Source of the DNA: Myxococcales bacterium
GTDB lineage: Bacteria; Myxococcota_A; Polyangia; Polyangiales; Ga0077539
Length of the DNA: 64,000 nt
Direction of reading: 5' to 3'
Assembly (NCBI GenBank): GCA_016792845.1
Contig: JAEUKH010000034.1
Coordinates: 124,001 to 188,000, forward strand
A program made the translations under genes and the position numbers. Of this stretch, positions 1 through 10,568 are shown piece by piece (position 1 is the stretch's first letter; every line of letters starts with the position of its first letter). The notes under the pieces are model-generated. The model was not told the DNA's origin, made no database searches, and worked only from the letters and a program-made list of their open reading frames with translations.

Positions 1-1
1 G

Positions 2-391
2 GCCCTCTACGGCAACGAGATCGACGAGAGCATCTCGCCCCTCGAGGCCGCCCTCGCTTGGGCCGTCAAGCTCGACAAGGGCGACTTCGTGGGCCGCGAC
101 GCCATCGCGGCGGTCAAAGCCCGCGGGCTCTCGCGCAAACTGGTGGGCTTCGAGGTCACCGACAAGGCCATCGTGCGCGACCACTGGCAGGTCGTCGACG
201 CCGAGGGGCAACCCGTGGGCCTGGTGACCAGCGGCTCGCCGTCGCCCACCCTGGGCAAGAACATCGGCCTCGCGCTGGTGCCCGTCGGCCTGAGCGAGCT
301 CGGCACGGCGCTGCGGCTCCGCGACCCTGAGCGCGGCCGCGAGGCCAGCGCTGTGGTGGTCAAGACGCCCTTCTACAAGCGCAAAGCCTGA
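2..391 (+). CDS. gcvT: Glycine cleavage system T protein (aminomethyltransferase), C-terminal part
   Basis: The window opens inside this gene; 129 C-terminal residues are present and the stop is at 389-391. The retained part carries the family's DxxPLEAxLxWxVKLDKGDFxGRDA-like segment (residues 11-33 of the fragment) and the C-terminal barrel with VTSGSPSPTLGKNIGLALVP. GcvT takes the aminomethyl group from lipoylated GcvH and gives methylene-tetrahydrofolate and ammonia in the cytosol. gcvP, encoding its partner decarboxylase, lies 5.3 kb away on the other strand, so the system is not one operon here; gcvH is not visible. The gene converges with cdsA, leaving only 4 bases between the stops. 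Confidence 0.93.
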   Translation, partial: ALYGNEIDESISPLEAALAWAVKLDKGDFVGRDAIAAVKARGLSRKLVGFEVTDKAIVRDHWQVVDAEGQPVGLVTSGSPSPTLGKNIGLALVPVGLSELGTALRLRDPERGREASAVVVKTPFYKRKA

Positions 392-392
392 G

Positions 393-409
393 CCCTCAGC
401 GGGTGAGGG
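393..409. terminator. Possible bidirectional hairpin between gcvT and cdsA
   Basis: CCCTCA (393-398), loop GCGGG, TGAGGG (404-409) forms a 6-bp stem at the convergent 3' ends of two genes. There is no T-tract, so it is at best a weak or Rho-assisted end. Confidence 0.25.
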
Positions 410-1235
410 TGAGGAGCCCCGTCTCGAAGCTCCCGAGCACCACCAGCGAGGCGAAGACCACGGCGTCGATGCGGTCAAGAATGCCGCCGTGACCCGGCAA
501 GATGCCGCCCGAGTCTTTGACCCCCGCGCTGCGCTTCAACACAGACTCCGCCAGGTCGCCCATCTGCCCGAGCACACCCGCGAGCCCCGCGACGGCCATG
601 CCCGCCGCGAGGGGCAGCGTCGGGAGGTAGCTGTAGTGTGCGATCACCGCGGCCATCACCGAGGCGGTGAGCCCCCCGAGGGCGCCCGACCAGGTCTTGT
701 TCGGTGACACCGCGGGGTAGAGCTTGGGGCCCTTGAAGTGACGACCCACGAAGTAGGCGGTGGTGTCGCTCATCCAGGCGGTGCAAAGCGTCAAGAGCAC
801 CAGGCCCGCGCCCTCGTTGCGGGTGCCCAGGGTGCGAATCACGGCGATGGCGCCCATGGTGGTGGCCAGGTAGAGCGGGCCCAACACCAAGGCGGCGGTG
901 CGATGCAAGGCCGTGCCGATGTGCGCCGGGCGGCTCAAAGCCACCAGCAAGACCGTCGGCGCGAGGAGGGCGAAGGCCCACACCGCGAGGGCGCCGTGGG
1001 CGTGGCCGTAGCGGGTGTAGACCAACACTGAGAAGAGGGCCACGGTGAGGGCGGTGCCGAGACGACGCCCGAAGGTGTCGTCAGGGTGGGTCATCGCGAA
1101 GAACTCAGTGGCCGCGATGAACATCGCGCCGCCGGCCAGGAGGTAGTGCCCGATGTTGGGGCTAAGGTACAGGATCGCGATGATAATCGGGGCTCCGACA
1201 AAGCCCGTCAGGAGCCTGACAACGGTGTTTGACAT
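396..1235 (-). CDS. cdsA: Phosphatidate cytidylyltransferase
   Basis: 279 residues, a polytopic inner-membrane protein that makes CDP-diacylglycerol from CTP and phosphatidate, the branch point of phospholipid synthesis. The C-terminus carries the full family signature: SVLKRSAGVKDSG followed by ILPGHGGILDRID (about residues 232-257), with the metal- and substrate-binding Asp, His and Arg. Many hydrophobic segments precede it. The ATG at 1233-1235 lies 28 bases inside the end of uppS, so the two are translationally coupled. uppS-cdsA is a common bacterial envelope-lipid pair. Confidence 0.95.
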   Translation of the reverse strand: MSNTVVRLLTGFVGAPIIIAILYLSPNIGHYLLAGGAMFIAATEFFAMTHPDDTFGRRLGTALTVALFSVLVYTRYGHAHGALAVWAFALLAPTVLLVALSRPAHIGTALHRTAALVLGPLYLATTMGAIAVIRTLGTRNEGAGLVLLTLCTAWMSDTTAYFVGRHFKGPKLYPAVSPNKTWSGALGGLTASVMAAVIAHYSYLPTLPLAAGMAVAGLAGVLGQMGDLAESVLKRSAGVKDSGGILPGHGGILDRIDAVVFASLVVLGSFETGLLTLTR

Positions 1236-2023
1236 GGCGAAGACCCTGGCGACACCCCGCGCCGAAGCGGAGCCTCTACCGAGGGCATAACCACGTCAGG
1301 GCCCGTCGGAACAAGACCAAAGCGCCGTTGCCGCCCCTGAAACGCCCCCAGCGCAGCATAAAAGTCTTCGACGGAATAGTCTGGCCAGAGCACATCACTA
1401 AAGTACAGCTCGCTGTACGCCGAACCCCAGAGTAGAAAGTTCGAGATACGCTGTTCGCCCCCGGTGCGAATCATCAAATCGGGCTCACCGTACTCGAGCG
1501 ACGGCAGCAACGCGCGCACGGCCTCTTCGTCGATGGCCTCAGGGCGAAGCGCCCCGGCGGCGGCCTGTCGGGCGAGGCTCCGGGCGGCCTCGACGATCTC
1601 TTCGCGGCCCCCGTACGAGAGCGCCAGCGAGAGCACCATGCCGCCGTTGTGTTGCGAGGCTTGCGCCACCGAGGTCATCACCTCGCGCACATGCTCAGGC
1701 AGCTTCGAGAGATTGCCCACGCCGCGGAGCCTGATGTTGTTGTTGAGAATGTCTTCGCGCTCGCTCAGCAAGAAGTCTTGCAAGAGGGCCATGAGCCCCT
1801 CGACCTCGTCTTGGGGCCGCCCCCAGTTTTGCTCTGAGAAGGCGTAGAGGGTGAGCTGTTCGAGCCCGAGGCGACGGGCGGCCCGCACGATGCGTCGCAC
1901 GGTCTGGCTCCCGGCGCGGTGCCCCACGATGCGCTGGCGGCCACGCTGTTCGGCCCAACGGCCGTTGCCGTCCATCGTGATGGCTACGTGTTTCGGGAGG
2001 GTGCGCACATCGAGGGTGGTCAT
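1208..2023 (-). CDS. uppS: Isoprenyl transferase (undecaprenyl diphosphate synthase)
   Basis: 271 residues. It condenses isopentenyl diphosphate onto farnesyl diphosphate in the cis configuration to give the C55 carrier for peptidoglycan and O-antigen. Visible family motifs are HVAITMDGNGRWA (catalytic Asp, residues 12-24), GHRAG, LTLYAFSEQNW, the SYGGREEI segment and the C-terminal PDLMIRTGGEQRISNFLLW with SELYFSDVLWPD. The tail after FGLVP (about 30 residues) is longer than usual and is the part that overlaps cdsA. The ATG at 2021-2023 fits the family N-terminus. Confidence 0.96.
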   Translation of the reverse strand: MTTLDVRTLPKHVAITMDGNGRWAEQRGRQRIVGHRAGSQTVRRIVRAARRLGLEQLTLYAFSEQNWGRPQDEVEGLMALLQDFLLSEREDILNNNIRLRGVGNLSKLPEHVREVMTSVAQASQHNGGMVLSLALSYGGREEIVEAARSLARQAAAGALRPEAIDEEAVRALLPSLEYGEPDLMIRTGGEQRISNFLLWGSAYSELYFSDVLWPDYSVEDFYAALGAFQGRQRRFGLVPTGPDVVMPSVEAPLRRGVSPGSSPCQTPLSGS

Positions 2024-2143
2024 TTGAGAGGGTGAGGCGTCTACTACCAGAGCGGGCGCACGGCAACGATCTGCCTCGGGCTGAGCGTGATTGATTGCCC
2101 GGTGAGCGGTCTAGAACTAGTCTTCAACGGCAAAGCACCCCTT

Positions 2144-3133
2144 ATGGCAGACCACGATTATTACGCGGCCTTAGGGGTCGCGCGAAACGCCGACGCCGAC
2201 GCGATCAAGAAGGCTTTTCGTACGGCGGCGCTGAAGTATCACCCTGACCGCAACCCCGGCGACAAGGTGGCCGAAGAGCGCTTCAAAGCGGTCAACCGCG
2301 CCCACGAGGTGCTGAGCGACCCGCAGAAGCGACAGCTCTACGATCAGTTCGGTGAGGCCGGGCTCCGCGAGGGCTTCGACCCCGAGCGCTTTCGTCAGCA
2401 GAGCGCTTGGGGCCCTGGCGGCAACATCCCGAATGTTGAAGACATCTTCGGCGGCGCGGGCGGCGGGGCCGTCGATTTTTCGCAAATTTTCGACCAGTTT
2501 TTTCAAGGCGGCCGAGGCGGCCCGATGCCGGGTGGGGCGCGGCGCCCGGGGGGGCCTGGCGGCCCTGGTGTGCCTCCGGGGCATCGGGGGCCGATGCCTG
2601 GGGCTCAGGGTCGAAACCTTGAGGCAGAGATCAGCGTTGACCTCGCGACGGCGCTCCGCGGCGGTGAGATCACGGTGAATTTCAACCAGCAGCCGTTGCG
2701 GGTTCGCATCCCCGCGGGGGTCAAGCCGGGGGCGCGGTTGCGGGTGCCTGGCAAGGGTGTGGCCTCGCCGATGGGCGCCCCGGGCGACCTGATGCTGGTG
2801 ATTCAGATCAAAGAGCATCCCTTCTTCTGGATCGAAGGCGAGGAGCTGCACGTTCGGGTTCCGCTCACGATGCTTGAGGCCTGGCGCGGCGCGCGGGTGC
2901 GGGTTCCGACGCCTGACGGCGAGGTGATGGTGAAGACGCCGCCGCGGGCCAACAGCGGCGCGCGGTTGCGGGTGCGGGGCAAGGGGCTTCCTGCCAACGG
3001 GCAGCGTGGCGCCACCGACCTGATGGTTCACCTTGAGGTGGCCTTGCCGCCCGACGTGCCGGCCATCGAAGCGATGATGATTCAGCTAGAGAACGTGTAC
3101 CTCGGCGACCCCCGCGCCGAGCTCAAGTTCTGA
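2144..3133 (+). CDS. DnaJ/CbpA-type J-domain co-chaperone without zinc finger
   Basis: 329 residues from the ATG at 2144 (MADHDYYAALGV). A GTG at 2087 in frame would add 19 residues unlike the family. The J domain (about 3-70) has the HPD loop in KYHPDRNPGD. A Gly/Pro-rich linker (about 95-165) replaces the G/F region. Two beta-domain halves follow, with VRIPAGVKPGARLRVPGKG and PPRANSGARLRVRGKGLP. The CxxCxGxG zinc repeats of class A DnaJ are absent, so this is a class B, CbpA-like partner of DnaK that stimulates its ATPase and delivers unfolded clients. No hsp gene is adjacent. Confidence 0.9.
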   Translation: MADHDYYAALGVARNADADAIKKAFRTAALKYHPDRNPGDKVAEERFKAVNRAHEVLSDPQKRQLYDQFGEAGLREGFDPERFRQQSAWGPGGNIPNVEDIFGGAGGGAVDFSQIFDQFFQGGRGGPMPGGARRPGGPGGPGVPPGHRGPMPGAQGRNLEAEISVDLATALRGGEITVNFNQQPLRVRIPAGVKPGARLRVPGKGVASPMGAPGDLMLVIQIKEHPFFWIEGEELHVRVPLTMLEAWRGARVRVPTPDGEVMVKTPPRANSGARLRVRGKGLPANGQRGATDLMVHLEVALPPDVPAIEAMMIQLENVYLGDPRAELKF

Positions 3134-3158
3134 GCCGACAGCGCCCGAGGTGCGCCTC

Positions 3159-3647
3159 TCAGGGGGTGCCGACGTGCGAGGGGTAGCTCACCGTGAGGGT
3201 GCCCGCGATCGCTCGCCCGTCGGGCAGCTGGTGGTCTTGCTGAAAGCAACGCGTCGCTGAGATCGAGACGCCCTGCGGGATATGCAAACCGCCGACGCTG
3301 CGGAGCCGCCAATACTGGTCGGTGGCCCGCTCTCGCACGATGGCTTCGCTCTGTCCGCCGGGCATGCAGCTCGTCAGGCGGAGGGTGCCCGGTGCCGGAG
3401 GCGGCGCGGTCGAGGGCTCATCGATCATCGAGACCTCGCGACGCTCTCCCACTTGCGGGAGTTCTGCGAGCTCCCAGGTGCCGGTTGTGCGCGCGGTCTC
3501 CCACTCGGCGGCGGTCATGGTGCGGCTGTTGGTGCTCGCGGCGGCGCTGTTCGGCGTCGTGGCGGTCGCAGCCGCGCGGGTGTTGCTTTGCTGGCTTGCG
3601 CAGGCCGAGACGACGATGACACAGCCGATTGTGATGAGAGATCGCAT
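3159..3647 (-). CDS. Putative lipoprotein of unknown function
   Basis: 162 residues from the ATG at 3645-3647; the frame stays open further upstream, but only this start places a lipoprotein signal (MRSLITIGCVIVVSAC, lipobox VSAC) at the N-terminus. An Ala/Thr/Ser-rich linker follows, then a globular part with TWELAELPQVGERREVSMI and paired cysteines (LTSC, TRCF). I do not recognise the family. It lies 37 bases downstream of the cyclophilin lipoprotein on the same strand and may share its transcript. Confidence 0.7.
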   Translation of the reverse strand: MRSLITIGCVIVVSACASQQSNTRAAATATTPNSAAASTNSRTMTAAEWETARTTGTWELAELPQVGERREVSMIDEPSTAPPPAPGTLRLTSCMPGGQSEAIVRERATDQYWRLRSVGGLHIPQGVSISATRCFQQDHQLPDGRAIAGTLTVSYPSHVGTP

Positions 3648-3684
3648 GGTTGTTAGTGTCTTTGACCCTTCGTCGCTTGGCGCG

Positions 3685-5526
3685 TCAACGCTCATTTTCG
3701 TCGGGCACCCAGCGGAGCTCGAGGATGCGATCGCCGGGCATCAGGCGTTCGGCGTGGGTGAGGCCTTGCACCACTTCGCCGAGCCAGGGATACCGGCCGT
3801 CGAGGTGAGGCGCATCGGCGGTGACGATGAAGAATTGCATCCCGCCGGTGTCGAGCCCGGCGAGCGCCATGCCCACGCTGCCGCGCACGAAGCGATGGCC
3901 TGAGATTTCGGTCGGCGTGATCGCGGTGGCGCCGCCGTACCCGTCGCCTCGGGGGTCACCGCCTTGGGCGACGAAGCCTGCGATCACGCGATGAAATCGG
4001 GTGCCGCGGTACGCGCCCCGGTTTGCCGCCGCGATCACCGTTTCGAGCGCCCTCGGGGCCGCCTCGGGGTCGGGTCGCACGACGAGGGTGCCCGCGCTCG
4101 TCTCGATCACCAAGGTGCCATGCCGGGGCGGACGCGGCGCCTCGGTCTCGGCCGGGGCAACGCCCGCATCGGGCCTACGCCGCTGCACCACGGCTCGAAC
4201 GGCGCTGGGCTCACCCGGAGGCGGAAGGCCCATGCTCATGGCGAGGCTGATCGCTTCGAGGCGCGCTTCCATCGCGACGGCCTCTTCGATCTCAAAGGGG
4301 CGTGCGATCAGGGCGCGCTGCTGCTCTTGGGCGAGGGCTCGAAATTGTTGCACGTGCAACACATAGTGTTCGAGCAGGGCCGCGAGCACGCCTGGGTCGG
4401 TGCTGGCCAAGAGGGGCGCAAGAACGGGTCTCGCGAGACCTGCGGGGTACTCTTTGAGAGACTCGATGACCGACTCGATGACCGAAGCGTTCGAGCTCGG
4501 GTTGGCGATCAACGCGGAGAGCGCGCTGGCCCCGGCTGGGGAGGGCGCACGTCGACCCCAGAGCTGCGCCTCGCATTGAAGGCCGAGCCAGGGCGGTGTG
4601 GTCGGCGTGCCGTGAATCGAGGCGCCCCCGCTCACGATGTCGGCGAGCTGCGCGATCTGACAACGAAAGCGCGCGTCGACCTCGTCGTCTCCGAGGCTCA
4701 ACGTTTGGAGCGGACCGAGCGCTGCGATCAGCTCGCGCTGTAGGTCGTCCCGGGCCGCAGGGGTCGCCTGTGCGAGCGCCAACAGGGGTGGGAGCCAGTC
4801 TCGGGGCCGGGCCAGGGCGCGCTCGGCCCACATCGCGGCAAGCGGGCGGAGTTCGGTCGCCCTGAAGGTCGGACGTGCGACGAGGTTGCGCGCGGCCACC
4901 GCGGCGGCATGCGGTCTGAGCGCGGCCAGATGCATCAGCGCGGGTGTCGGGGTCGCCGCGAGCGCGAGGAGCCGAGCCCCGGCAAGTTGATCGCGGTCGC
5001 TCGAAGATACCAAGAGCGGCACCACGAGCTCGTGGGTGAGGGTGACCGGCCAGCGGTTGCGCTGCATCGCGGTGGCGACCTCTAGCGCGGTGTCACTGCT
5101 GCCGAGGTGCCCGAGGAGCGAGACCGGCATCTCAGGGGTGGTGCCGGCCTTCCGGCCCGCGATCCCTCGGAGGTAGTCGGTGAGAACCTGCGGCGGCACG
5201 CGCTCAAAGGTCGGCTGGAGCTGCGAGGCCGGGAGCCTCCGACCCAAGACCTGTGCGGCACGTTCGGGATGAGGGCCCCTCAACGCGGCCAACCAGGTCT
5301 CGGTCTCGGCCGGGCTCAGCGGGGTGTCGCTGTAGAGCGCGCGCCAGTCGAGACCCCGGGTGGCGGCGGGTGAGGGGAGGGGCGCGGGCACGTCGGGTGA
5401 TGCCGTCACCGTGTGGCTCACATCGCGCGACGGCGCGTCAACGGTCGATGGCCGAGGCGGCGTGGGCTCGGGGCGAGCCTTGCAGCCCCCGAGCAAGATG
5501 GCAACGACGAGGGCCAATTGTTTCAC
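3685..5526 (-). CDS. Lipoprotein with alpha-helical repeats and C-terminal cyclophilin-type peptidyl-prolyl isomerase domain
   Basis: 613 residues. The GTG at 5526 is chosen because GGGAG lies 8 bases upstream and the result begins VKQLALVVAILLGGC, a lipobox. Residues about 60-440 are Ala/Leu-rich helices resembling HEAT repeats. Residues about 470-610 form a cyclophilin domain (GTLVIETSAGTL, FHRVIAGFVAQGGDP, GMQFFIV, GRYPWLGEVVQG), so it probably isomerises prolyl bonds in exported proteins while anchored to a membrane. The helical-repeat/cyclophilin fusion is unusual. The start codon lies inside a parS-like palindrome (5519-5534), and a second such site is in the body (4346-4361). Confidence 0.85.
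   Translation of the reverse strand: MKQLALVVAILLGGCKARPEPTPPRPSTVDAPSRDVSHTVTASPDVPAPLPSPAATRGLDWRALYSDTPLSPAETETWLAALRGPHPERAAQVLGRRLPASQLQPTFERVPPQVLTDYLRGIAGRKAGTTPEMPVSLLGHLGSSDTALEVATAMQRNRWPVTLTHELVVPLLVSSSDRDQLAGARLLALAATPTPALMHLAALRPHAAAVAARNLVARPTFRATELRPLAAMWAERALARPRDWLPPLLALAQATPAARDDLQRELIAALGPLQTLSLGDDEVDARFRCQIAQLADIVSGGASIHGTPTTPPWLGLQCEAQLWGRRAPSPAGASALSALIANPSSNASVIESVIESLKEYPAGLARPVLAPLLASTDPGVLAALLEHYVLHVQQFRALAQEQQRALIARPFEIEEAVAMEARLEAISLAMSMGLPPPGEPSAVRAVVQRRRPDAGVAPAETEAPRPPRHGTLVIETSAGTLVVRPDPEAAPRALETVIAAANRGAYRGTRFHRVIAGFVAQGGDPRGDGYGGATAITPTEISGHRFVRGSVGMALAGLDTGGMQFFIVTADAPHLDGRYPWLGEVVQGLTHAERLMPGDRILELRWVPDENER
4346..4361. promoter_or_regulatory. parS-like palindrome, internal copy
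   Basis: TGTTGCACGTGCAACA, a perfect 16-bp palindrome. It differs from the general ParB site TGTTTCACGTGAAACA only at the two symmetric positions next to the CACGTG core. It lies inside the cyclophilin lipoprotein gene. Confidence 0.55.
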
Positions 5527-5534
5527 GTGCAACA
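5519..5534. promoter_or_regulatory. parS-like palindrome at a start codon
   Basis: TGTTTCACGTGCAACA has one mismatch to the general ParB site TGTTTCACGTGAAACA. It spans the GTG start of the cyclophilin lipoprotein gene, 1173 bases from the internal copy. Confidence 0.55.
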
Positions 5535-5682
5535 CTCCCAGCGCGAGGCCAGAGGGTAGCACGGGCGCCCTGACGAGAGCGCAGGCAGAAGAGTGAGAGC
5601 TGAGGGATCGAGAGACGAAGGGCCGAGAACTTGACCGAGACGCACCCGATGGCGGGTGGCACACCGCGGGAGCCGCGAGGGC

Positions 5683-8622
<2,940 letters not shown>

Positions 8623-8873
8623 GGTACCTTTGGTGATGCAGCGCCCACTGGCCCCGCAGCGTGCGCGATGGTTCTGTAAGCCATGCCATGGCCCCGTCTC
8701 GCGCGGGGCGAAACATAGTTCGCCTTGGTGTGTGACTCCAGTCTGTGCACGCTTCAAAAACGCTGCTGCGCTGCGGCAATCGTGAGGGCGCGACGGCGGT
8801 CGGGGGGGCGGCGTCGACGGGGCCCGAACTCCACCGTGGCGGCCCGCACCGGCTTGCCCCTACACTCGCAGAA

Positions 8874-10568
8874 ATGACGCCGTTTCGTCGTGGGGCAGAG
8901 CACGGGGCGACTCCGCAAGCGAGCGAGGCTGTGCAAGAGGCCGTCGGGCAGATGGTCGAGCAGTTCGCCGACCCCTACGCCTGTCTGCGCGAGCTTGTGC
9001 AGAACGCCCTCGACGCCGAGACCTCACGCATCGACGTCGGGTTCTCGGCCCACCGCGAGGGCCGCGACACCGCCGCGCTCGCGATCTCGGTGCGCGACGA
9101 CGGCCAAGGGATGAGCCTCGACGTGGTCGAGCGCTGCCTCTTGGTGCTGTTCAGGTCGAGCAAAGACGGCGACCGACGCAAGATCGGCAAGTTTGGGGTC
9201 GGCTTCTTCTCGGTGTTCGCGCTCAAACCCCAAGCGGTCACCGTCGAGACGGGCACGGGGCCCAACCACGATGCGGTCAAGCTTAGCCTCGCGCCCGATT
9301 TTTCGTACGAGATCATCGCCGCGCCGCCCCGGAGAGGCACCGTGGTCACCCTTCAGCTTGCGCTCCCGACGGCGTCGCTGAGAGGCGTGGTCGAACAGAG
9401 CCTCGCCTCGCTCAAGCGATGGTGCCCGCACGTCGATGTCGCGCTCGTCGCCAGGGTCGAAGGCGTCGACGCCGACACCGACGGCGAGCGAACCCTCAAC
9501 ACGCCCTTCTCGTACGAACACCCGGTGCAGGTCGAGGGCCTCGACGCCGACGGCAACCAGCACGTCTTGGCCCTCGAAGCCGCTGGCGGCGCGGCCTTCT
9601 ACAACCGCGGCATCTTGCTCTACGAGACCCACGAGAGCCTCGTCGGGTCGACCTATTGGAAGGTGAACGCCAGCGGCCTCCATCACACCGTCTCGCGCGA
9701 CGGGGTGCGCCGCGACGCGACCTTCGAGCGCGTCGTCGCCCACGCCAGGCAGTACGCCCGCTCGGCCCTCAAGCCCAGAGCCGAGCTCGCCTTCGAACAA
9801 TACGCCCGGCGCTGTGTCGAAGCGCGACGCCGCGAAGGCCGCGACGTCGAAGCCGCACGCACCCTTCGGAAGATCGCCCTCGTGGCCGCCCAAGGCAGCC
9901 TCGCGCTCAACCCCGACGCGCTGGCCTGGCCGCTCACCGACCCCGTGGCAGCCCTCGGGGGCGACGGGTGCACCGCACGCTTCAAGCGCTCATGGCTCGG
10001 AGACGCCCCCCTCGCGAGCGACGGGCCCAACCTGCTCACCGGGCTCGTCGCCGCCGAGGGCGTCGCCGTGATCGACCTGATGGCCGCAGGGGTCGAAGGT
10101 CAGAGCGCCCTGACGGAGCTGTATTTTTCAGCCTTTGGCGACAAGGCCCAACGTGTGACGGCGCGGTACACGGCCGCGACGCGGGCCGAGGCGGCGCCTC
10201 CCGGGAGTCCGCGCGCAGCCCTCCGCGAGGCGGTCGCGTCGCTCTTGAAGCAGGTCGAGGTGGCGGGGGTCGCGTGGGTGCTGTGGTCGGGGCGCGACGC
10301 CGAGCGATTGTCGGCGCCGATGCCTGGGCCGATCGAGGCGCCGAGCGTCCTGCTCCCAGACAAGGGGCGCGGGGGGCTCAAAGGGCAGTGGCTCTGGGTC
10401 TGGGCTGAGCACCCGTCGGTGCTCGGGGCCGAGCGGCTCGCCTCGGAGGCCTTGTGGTTGGCGGCGCTGGCCTTGGCCAAGCAGCTCCTCCTCGACGCCG
10501 ACGCCCTCGACGCGCGGCGCGACCACGCGCTGCAACAGTGGGCCATCCTCGGAGATCATACGCCATGA
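8874..10568 (+). CDS. GHKL/HSP90-type ATPase, first gene of a two-gene cassette
   Basis: 564 residues from the ATG at 8874, where recognisable sequence begins. The Bergerat ATP fold is clear: N-box RELVQNALDAE (Glu40, Asn44, Asp47), G1 box RDDGQGM (75-80) and G2 box GKFGVGFFSVF (105-115). A second region (about 150-330) with YNRGILLYE and HHTVSRDGVRRD recalls the S5-like middle domain of HtpG and MutL. The rest is unassigned. The stop overlaps the next ATG as ATGA, so it is coupled to the giant downstream gene. It is too short and divergent to be HtpG, and MutL's C-terminal part is absent. Function unknown; ATP-driven dimer clamping is inferred from the fold. Confidence 0.85.
   Translation: MTPFRRGAEHGATPQASEAVQEAVGQMVEQFADPYACLRELVQNALDAETSRIDVGFSAHREGRDTAALAISVRDDGQGMSLDVVERCLLVLFRSSKDGDRRKIGKFGVGFFSVFALKPQAVTVETGTGPNHDAVKLSLAPDFSYEIIAAPPRRGTVVTLQLALPTASLRGVVEQSLASLKRWCPHVDVALVARVEGVDADTDGERTLNTPFSYEHPVQVEGLDADGNQHVLALEAAGGAAFYNRGILLYETHESLVGSTYWKVNASGLHHTVSRDGVRRDATFERVVAHARQYARSALKPRAELAFEQYARRCVEARRREGRDVEAARTLRKIALVAAQGSLALNPDALAWPLTDPVAALGGDGCTARFKRSWLGDAPLASDGPNLLTGLVAAEGVAVIDLMAAGVEGQSALTELYFSAFGDKAQRVTARYTAATRAEAAPPGSPRAALREAVASLLKQVEVAGVAWVLWSGRDAERLSAPMPGPIEAPSVLLPDKGRGGLKGQWLWVWAEHPSVLGAERLASEALWLAALALAKQLLLDADALDARRDHALQQWAILGDHTP

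Noticed and set aside
8623..8873. Glycine riboswitch upstream of gcvP
   Set aside because: I could not find the tandem aptamer core or a switching terminator in this 251-base region; it may simply carry promoters.
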